This document shows, one piece after another, positions 50,739 to 55,472 of a stretch of DNA of 55,472 bases. The position numbers were made by a program, and so were the translations under genes. The stretch lies in the NCBI GenBank assembly GCA_009837085.1, contig VXUF01000029.1, forward strand, positions 1 to 55,472, in the 5' to 3' direction. The notes beneath the pieces are model-generated. The model did not search any database. It had not been told where the DNA came from and saw only the letters and a program-made list of their open reading frames with translations. The first letter of the stretch is position 1. Every line of letters starts with the position of its first letter. The DNA is from Holophagales bacterium (GTDB lineage Bacteria > Acidobacteriota > Thermoanaerobaculia > Multivoradales > Multivoraceae).

Positions 50739-51671
50739 ATGCGGTGCCTGGAAGCTGGTGCGCGTCGAGTGGTCCTTCGTCTTCGGAAAGCGCCCGCAAC
50801 TCGGCGACGTCGTGGCACGTCCGGCACGGTCTTTCTTGCCGCTGGCACCGAATCCCCGACGCTACGGGACCGCTTGCTCTCCCGTTACTGGCTCTGGCGA
50901 GCACGACGGGACTGGAGCCGGCAACTGCGGAAGCACGACCTGCCGCGCTTCTACCGGCAAGCGAAACAGAGCGACGTGCACGGCTTGGTGGTGCCCGGCC
51001 CGAGCGGGACGGTGGGCGACTTCCTGCCGGAGGGGTTCGAGGCCTATGTGCGGCTCCCCAATCCGTTCTGGAAGGTCGTGCCTGCGCAAACCGAGACCGC
51101 GATTCTCCACCGGGCCGACAGTGACGACAGCCGCGACACCTGGGCGAAACCAGTCCCCTGCGCCGCGGTTGCCGAGGAGAATGGGTTGCGCATGACCCAT
51201 GAAAGCAGGTGGGGTCAGATTTGCGGACCGCATGACGGTCACCTCGCCGCGAGTCCAGATCAAGCCTGGAGCTGGGCGCCGCACGAATGCGACCTCGATC
51301 CCGTCAGGGCGGAGCGGTTGTTCGCGCTGCTCGCGAGCGAGACCGGCCCGAGGGACCGTTGCCTGTGCGGCCAGTGGGAGGGTGGCAGCAGCGGATGGGA
51401 CACGGACGTGCTCCTCGTCACGCCGTATTGGAACTACTTCGTCTGGCGTGCGCGCTTTCGCGATGTCGCTGAGTGGCTGCAACAGCCGGACTCGTACGAA
51501 CGACACCTGCATGTTCCCCACGTCGTCTGGCCGGCCGACCGCCGGTGGTTCCTGGCGACGCTGTACAGCGGATGTTCGAACTACCTCGCGGGGTCGCGGC
51601 CGCTGATCGACACTGTGCTGGCGAGCGGGCTCGAAGCCTACGAGGTGCGGCTGGCGGACGAGGCGCACTGA
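50739..51671 (+). CDS. Conserved hypothetical protein
   Basis: A 310-residue protein of unknown function. The C-terminal two thirds have a pattern I know from unnamed proteins, mainly actinobacterial: EGFEAYVRLPNPFW, a CLCGQWEGG block, VTPYWNYFVWRARF, and a final HVVWPADRRWFLATLYSGCSNYLAGSRPLIDTVL. The first 80 residues are Arg-rich and weak, so translation may start further in. There is no signal peptide or membrane helix. A -10-like TAGGCT lies about 35 bases upstream. It stands alone between tdk and the convergent hydrolase. Confidence 0.6.
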   Translation: MRCLEAGARRVVLRLRKAPATRRRRGTSGTVFLAAGTESPTLRDRLLSRYWLWRARRDWSRQLRKHDLPRFYRQAKQSDVHGLVVPGPSGTVGDFLPEGFEAYVRLPNPFWKVVPAQTETAILHRADSDDSRDTWAKPVPCAAVAEENGLRMTHESRWGQICGPHDGHLAASPDQAWSWAPHECDLDPVRAERLFALLASETGPRDRCLCGQWEGGSSGWDTDVLLVTPYWNYFVWRARFRDVAEWLQQPDSYERHLHVPHVVWPADRRWFLATLYSGCSNYLAGSRPLIDTVLASGLEAYEVRLADEAH

Positions 51672-51817
51672 TCGAGTACGGCGCACGGTTACCGTTGTCA
51701 CCCGCAACCCGCTCCTCCTCCCGGTTCTCTCCGCACGCCGGTCCGGCCGTCGCTTGCTTCGAGGCCGCTGGGACCCTCCCCGACGACCTCCGGACAGGCT
51801 GGACGATGTCGACCTGG

Positions 51818-52456
51818 CTAGTCGATCAGTCCCTGAAGAGTTCGCCGGATGGTCGGGCCCAGCTCCGGCGAAGACAGGTCGTGGCCTGCGCCTGCCACCT
51901 CGAGGCAGCTCCCCAGCGTGGGCCAGCGTTTGGGCAGCCGGCGGATCATCGCGTCCGTGGTGAACGCGTCGAGCTGGCCGTAGACGACGGCGACGGGGAC
52001 GGTCGCGGTGGTGGCGGCCTCGAAGTCGTAGTGCGTCAACGGCGGCGCGATGAGTAGCACCCCGCCGGGGGGATCCTGCGCTGCCTCCGACTGGGGCAAC
52101 CGCGCCATGGTGACGACGGCGCCGAACGAGTAGCCGATGCCGATGCGCGGCAACCTCGGGAAACGGCGCCGGAGTTCCTGCTCGCAGGCTCCGAGGTCTT
52201 CGATCTCGCCACGCCCCTCGTCGTGGCGTCCCTCACTGCCGCGCGTGCCGCGGAAGTTGAAGCGGAGCGCCGCGCCTCCGAGTTCGACGACGGCGTCCGC
52301 TGCGGAGGTCACGACGTGGTTGTCCATGTCGCCACCGTAGAGCGGATGGGGGTGCGCGACCGTGGCGACGAAGGAAGGCGCCGCGTCCGGTTCGATCAGT
52401 TCGGCTTGGAGCGCGCCGGCCGGGCCCTGCAGGCTGAGAGGGGTGATTCGAGGCAT
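51818..52456 (-). CDS. Alpha/beta hydrolase
   Basis: A 212-residue hydrolase. The nucleophile elbow is GYSFGA (Ser110), the acid is in YGQLDAFT (Asp163), and the histidine is in GAGHDLSS (His192). The N-terminal strand-turn HPHPLYGGDMDNHVV and RFNFRGTRGSEGRHDEG resemble the small dienelactone-hydrolase-like alpha/beta hydrolases. The ATG at 52456 is chosen because a long frame upstream is only antisense to the next gene. Substrate unknown. It diverges from the zinc peptidase gene across an inverted repeat. Confidence 0.84.
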   Translation of the reverse strand: MPRITPLSLQGPAGALQAELIEPDAAPSFVATVAHPHPLYGGDMDNHVVTSAADAVVELGGAALRFNFRGTRGSEGRHDEGRGEIEDLGACEQELRRRFPRLPRIGIGYSFGAVVTMARLPQSEAAQDPPGGVLLIAPPLTHYDFEAATTATVPVAVVYGQLDAFTTDAMIRRLPKRWPTLGSCLEVAGAGHDLSSPELGPTIRRTLQGLID

Positions 52457-52480
52457 TCGTGGAGCGGTCCGTTGGAGGCA

Positions 52481-52505
52481 GCGCGGAATATACTGCTGTC
52501 CGCGC
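52481..52505. promoter_or_regulatory. Inverted repeat around a -10-like element, divergent promoter region
   Basis: GCGCGGA (52481-52487) and TCCGCGC (52499-52505) form a perfect 7-bp inverted repeat around TATACT (52489-52494). The element lies between the minus-strand hydrolase and the plus-strand zinc peptidase, and is a candidate operator across the -10 of the peptidase. No clear -35 is seen. Confidence 0.5.
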
Positions 52506-52589
52506 CGGATTGACCTTCGCGCAGCCCTGTAGCGGTGCCGGGTCGCTTGGACGCCTCGCGAAACACTGCCCTCCACGGGAGTCCGCTCG

Positions 52590-53279
52590 ATGATCTTCGA
52601 TCCCATGTACTTCGTCTTCCTGGCGCCGGGCCTGCTGCTGTCGCTGTGGGCCAGCTTCCGGGTGAAGCGAGCGTTCAACAAGTACTCCAAGGTGCGCTCG
52701 GTGACCGGCATGACCGGGGCGCAGGCGGCGCAGCGCCTGCTCGCCTACGCCGGCATCACCGACGTGCAGGTGGTCGCTACCCGCGGCCGGCTGTCCGACC
52801 ACTACAACCCGGTGACCAAGAAGCTCGCCCTGTCCGAGCAGGTCTACGGCTCGAACTCGGTGGCCGCGATCGGCATCGCCTGCCACGAGGCCGGGCACGC
52901 CATCCAGCACGCGAAGAAGTACGCGCCGCTGTGGCTCCGGTCGACCCTGGTGCCGATGGCCGGGATCGGCAGCAACCTCGGCTACTTCGTCATGTTCTTC
53001 GGCCTGATCCTCGGCTCGATGCAGATGTTCCTGGTCGGCGTCGTCATGTTCTCGGCGGTCGTTCTCTTCCAGCTCGTGACGCTGCCTGTCGAGTTCGACG
53101 CCACGGCGCGGGCGAAGCGGCTAGCGGTCGAACAGGGTCTGATCCTGCAGACGGAACGGGTTGGCATGGACCGGGTTCTCAACGCGGCAGCGATGACGTA
53201 CGTCGCGGCCGCGGTGACCTCGCTGTTGACGCTGGTCTACTTCCTGATGCGGGCGGGGCTGCTCGGAGGCCGGGACTAG
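52590..53279 (+). CDS. Membrane zinc metallopeptidase (YugP family)
   Basis: A 229-residue protein with the zinc-binding HEAGH motif (99-103), one helix at the N-terminus (about residues 7-22), and three more in the second half (about 120-165 and 200-220). The NPVTKKLALSEQVY and VEFDATARAKRLAV segments are typical of the YugP/neutral zinc metallopeptidase family, and the aspartate or glutamate of VEFDA likely completes the metal site. Biological substrates are unknown. It ends one base before the convergent phosphomannomutase gene. Confidence 0.9.
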   Translation: MIFDPMYFVFLAPGLLLSLWASFRVKRAFNKYSKVRSVTGMTGAQAAQRLLAYAGITDVQVVATRGRLSDHYNPVTKKLALSEQVYGSNSVAAIGIACHEAGHAIQHAKKYAPLWLRSTLVPMAGIGSNLGYFVMFFGLILGSMQMFLVGVVMFSAVVLFQLVTLPVEFDATARAKRLAVEQGLILQTERVGMDRVLNAAAMTYVAAAVTSLLTLVYFLMRAGLLGGRD

Positions 53280-54662
53280 CTAGAGCGGGTCGCCTAGCTG
53301 AGCGGTCAGTTCGGCCTGGCGGGCGGTGAGTTCCTCGGGCGTCGAGGCCTCCAGGACGAGGCGTAGCAGCGGTTCCGTGTTCGACGGGCGGACGTTGAAC
53401 CACCAGTCGTCGAAGTCGATGCGGATGCCGTCGAGGCGGTCGAGCGCGCCACCGCCTTCCGTGGCGTAGCGCTGGACCAGGGCTTCCATCGTCCCGTCCT
53501 TGTCCTCGACCTCGAAGTTGATCTCGCTGCTCTTGGCGTAGCGGCGAAGGGGGGCGGTGATCTCGGAGAGGGACCTGCCCGAGCGGCGGAGCAGGTTGAG
53601 GACCGCGACGACGGCGAGGAGCGAGCTGTCGGCGCAGTAGTTCTGGCGGATGTAGTAGTGGCCGGCGAGCTCGCCGCCGAAGATCGCGCCCGTGCGGCGC
53701 ATCGTCGCCTTGACGAAGGAGTGGCCGACCCGTTCCGGCAGCGGCGTGCCGCCATGCTCGCGGATGTACTCGGGCACCGCCCGCGAGGAGCGGATGTCGT
53801 GGATCACGGCGCCTCCGGACTCGCGCTGGAGCATCTGGCCGGCGATCAGGGCGGTGATCAGGTCGGAGCCGATCGGTTCGCCGAGTTCGTCGACGAAGGC
53901 GGCGCGATCACCGTCGCCGTCGAAGCTGACGCCCAGGTCCGCCTCCTGCTCGACGACCAGCGCGCTCAGGTCGCGCAGGTTCGCAGGCAACAGCGGATTC
54001 GCCTCGTGGTTCGGGAAGCTGCCGTCGAGCTCGAAGTAGAGAGGCAGCAGCTCCACGCCGCAGGCCTCGAGCAGGGGCCGGTAGATCGTGCCCATGCCGT
54101 TGGCGGCGTCGGCGGCGAGCCGCAGCTTCGGGGCATCGCCCGCCTCGAAGGCGCGGTCGAGGAAGGAGAGGACGTGCTCGGCGTACTCCGCTTCGATGCT
54201 CCTCACCTCGACCCGGCCGGGGGTCGCGGCCGGAGCCGGCTCTTCGCCCAGGGCGTGCCGCTCGATGATCGGGATGCCGTGATCGCCTGACACCGGCACG
54301 GCGCCGGCGAGACTGAACTTGAGGCCGTTGTACTCGGCGGCGTTGTGGCTTGCAGTGACCTGAATGCCCCCCGCAGTGCCCAGGTGGCCGGTGGCGAAGT
54401 AGTTCATCGGCGTCGTGGCGAGGCCGATGTCGAGGACGTCGAGCCCGGCCGAAGTGAGCCCCGCGCACAGTGCCGAGGACAGCGGCACGCTGTGGTCGCG
54501 CATGTCGCGGCTGACGACGACGGTGCGGGGCAGGGCCGCGCCCTGGTCGCCCTCCAGCGTGACCAGGCGCTCGAACGCCATGCCGATGCGCCGCGCCAGC
54601 TCCTCGTTCAACTGCCCCGGGTAGAGGCCGCGCACGTCGTATGCCTTGAAGATCCCTGCCAT
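53280..54662 (-). CDS. manB: Phosphomannomutase / phosphoglucomutase
   Basis: A 460-residue alpha-D-phosphohexomutase. The phosphoserine is Ser105 in TASHNAAEYNG, the magnesium site is DGDGDR (248-253), the sugar-specificity loop is GGELAGHYY, and the phosphate-binding motif is RPSNTEP. It interconverts hexose 1- and 6-phosphates; mannose is the likely preference given the GGELAGH loop and nucleotide-sugar genes nearby, but glucose is possible. GCAGGAG precedes the ATG. It lies 12 bases downstream of ileS. Confidence 0.9.
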   Translation of the reverse strand: MAGIFKAYDVRGLYPGQLNEELARRIGMAFERLVTLEGDQGAALPRTVVVSRDMRDHSVPLSSALCAGLTSAGLDVLDIGLATTPMNYFATGHLGTAGGIQVTASHNAAEYNGLKFSLAGAVPVSGDHGIPIIERHALGEEPAPAATPGRVEVRSIEAEYAEHVLSFLDRAFEAGDAPKLRLAADAANGMGTIYRPLLEACGVELLPLYFELDGSFPNHEANPLLPANLRDLSALVVEQEADLGVSFDGDGDRAAFVDELGEPIGSDLITALIAGQMLQRESGGAVIHDIRSSRAVPEYIREHGGTPLPERVGHSFVKATMRRTGAIFGGELAGHYYIRQNYCADSSLLAVVAVLNLLRRSGRSLSEITAPLRRYAKSSEINFEVEDKDGTMEALVQRYATEGGGALDRLDGIRIDFDDWWFNVRPSNTEPLLRLVLEASTPEELTARQAELTAQLGDPL

Positions 54663-54673
54663 GTCGCTCCTGC

Positions 54674-55471
54674 TCAGTGGGGCTGCACTTCGATCGCGAG
54701 GGCGAAGGCCCGCCCTTCGATCGGCGCGTCTTCCAGGCCGTCCGTGCCGTCGCCGTTCACCGGCTGCAGCGTCACGGCGAGCGTTTCACCGCGGATCCAG
54801 TCGCGGTGCGTGTCGATCGCCGCTTCCACGTCTTCGGCGGCGCGGTACCGGACCGCGATGCGGTCGGCGTAGTCGAGATCGGCGGCGCGCCGCCGGTTCT
54901 GGACCCGGTGCACGACCTCTCGCGCCAGGCCTTCGGCGATCAGTTCGTCGTCCAGTTCGACGTCGAGAGCGACCAGGAGTTCGCTGTCGCCGTGGACGGC
55001 CACACCGGGCCGCTCCTCGAGCCGTACTTCGACCTCCTCCGGCTGCAGATGGACCGTCTCGCCGTCGACCTCGATCGCGATGCGCCCTGACTGATCGAGT
55101 TCCCGCTTCAACTCCAGGCCACCGCGGGCGGAGAGGGCGGAGCGCACGGCCGGCATGGCGCGGCCGAAGCGGGGCCCGCACTTCGGGTAGTGCGGTACGA
55201 CGTCGAAGGACACGTACTCCGAGCTGTCCGCCGCCCAGCGGACCTCGTGCACGTTCAGTTCGTCCTGGAGCAGCTCGACATAGGGAGCGACGAGTCCCTC
55301 GAGTTCCGGGTCGGCGCTCACCAGAGTGACGGTGCGGAGCGGCTGGCGGATCTTGATGCCGTTCGCGTTCCGCGCGGAGCGGCCGTTGCGGGCCACCTGG
55401 AGCACGGTGGCCATCGCCGACTCGAGGCGCTCGTCGGTCCGAGCCGCGGGCGGCTCGGGCCAGGACTTCAG
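54674..55471 (-). CDS. ileS: Isoleucyl-tRNA synthetase, C-terminal part (cut by window end)
   Basis: The last 265 residues of a class I synthetase. The frame runs past the right edge. The sequence ARNGRSARNANGIKIRQPL followed by ELLQDELNVHEVRW matches the C-terminal anticodon-binding and DUF5915-like part of the IleRS type found in many bacteria and archaea. No zinc-ribbon cysteines are seen here, and the ending is short. It charges tRNA-Ile with isoleucine. The phosphomannomutase gene starts 12 bases after its stop and is likely co-transcribed. Confidence 0.88.
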   Translation of the reverse strand: MKSWPEPPAARTDERLESAMATVLQVARNGRSARNANGIKIRQPLRTVTLVSADPELEGLVAPYVELLQDELNVHEVRWAADSSEYVSFDVVPHYPKCGPRFGRAMPAVRSALSARGGLELKRELDQSGRIAIEVDGETVHLQPEEVEVRLEERPGVAVHGDSELLVALDVELDDELIAEGLAREVVHRVQNRRRAADLDYADRIAVRYRAAEDVEAAIDTHRDWIRGETLAVTLQPVNGDGTDGLEDAPIEGRAFALAIEVQPH

Positions 55472-55472
55472 G

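Noticed and set aside
51206-51228. The stretch GTGGGGTCAGATTTGCGG looked like a repeat tag seen near REP transposases
   Set aside because: It lies in frame in a conserved segment (ESRWGQI) that matches a typical pattern of the unnamed protein family, so it is coding.
51672-51817. Gap between the conserved hypothetical and the hydrolase gene
   Set aside because: No supported reading frame, hairpin of note or promoter; left as plain convergent spacer.
1-55472. tRNA, rRNA, CRISPR arrays, insertion sequences, prophage genes
   Set aside because: No cloverleaf, rRNA conserved motif, regular direct-repeat and spacer pattern, transposase or phage protein was recognised by eye; a small RNA could be missed.

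Overview
The window is a GC-rich, densely packed bacterial chromosome segment. The best guess for the organism is an Acidobacteriota member. The evidence is a secreted protein joining a GWxTD-like N-terminal region to an acidobacterial-type VWFA domain (23016-25547), an LptD outer-membrane protein (diderm envelope), and gene ends that overlap by 1-4 bases throughout. GTG and TTG starts are common. No rRNA, tRNA, CRISPR array, transposase or prophage was recognised, and the core genes look chromosomal. The species cannot be named from the sequence alone.

Layout: 1-7722 is a division and cell-wall (dcw) cluster, murD(partial)-ftsW-murG-murC-ftsQ-ftsA-ftsZ, facing argS on the other strand. 9826-16721 is a surface-polysaccharide operon: a PIG-L deacetylase fused to a GT2 glycosyltransferase, one GT4 and two GT2 enzymes, a PEGA-domain secreted protein, and an Ogt-type methyltransferase. 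On the minus strand lptD, rfbD and an Rmd-like epimerase/reductase form a coupled envelope operon (20939-16718). Then come ruvX-mltG, DUF420-VWFA-secreted hypothetical, a hypothetical gene, xseA-xseB-rhomboid, and a complete argCJBDHR operon with a candidate ArgR box in front (29499-29516).

The most unusual part is 35779-42203, a sulfur-carrier and molybdopterin region. It holds a sulfite-oxidase-like molybdoenzyme, CysM, a JAMM (Mec-like) protease, and one polypeptide joining a CysO-type ubiquitin-like sulfur carrier to a MoeB/ThiF E1 and a rhodanese. About 2 kb further on is a MoaD-MoaE fusion. In both fusions the diglycine that must be a free C-terminus is buried inside the chain, so maturation by a protease is predicted, and a JAMM protease gene sits in the same operon. 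Between them lie an orphan Phd-type antitoxin, ygfZ and a HAD phosphatase.

The remainder holds an AbiEi/AbiEii toxin-antitoxin pair with its own promoter, a MacB-like ABC exporter operon under a membrane-bound AraC-type regulator, an IscA/ErpA-type protein, thymidine kinase, a conserved hypothetical, an alpha/beta hydrolase, a membrane zinc peptidase, a phosphomannomutase, and the C-terminal part of ileS. No gene-free stretch exceeds 300 bases. Several operon heads carry a -10-like hexamer only 9-10 nt before the start codon, which suggests near-leaderless transcripts.
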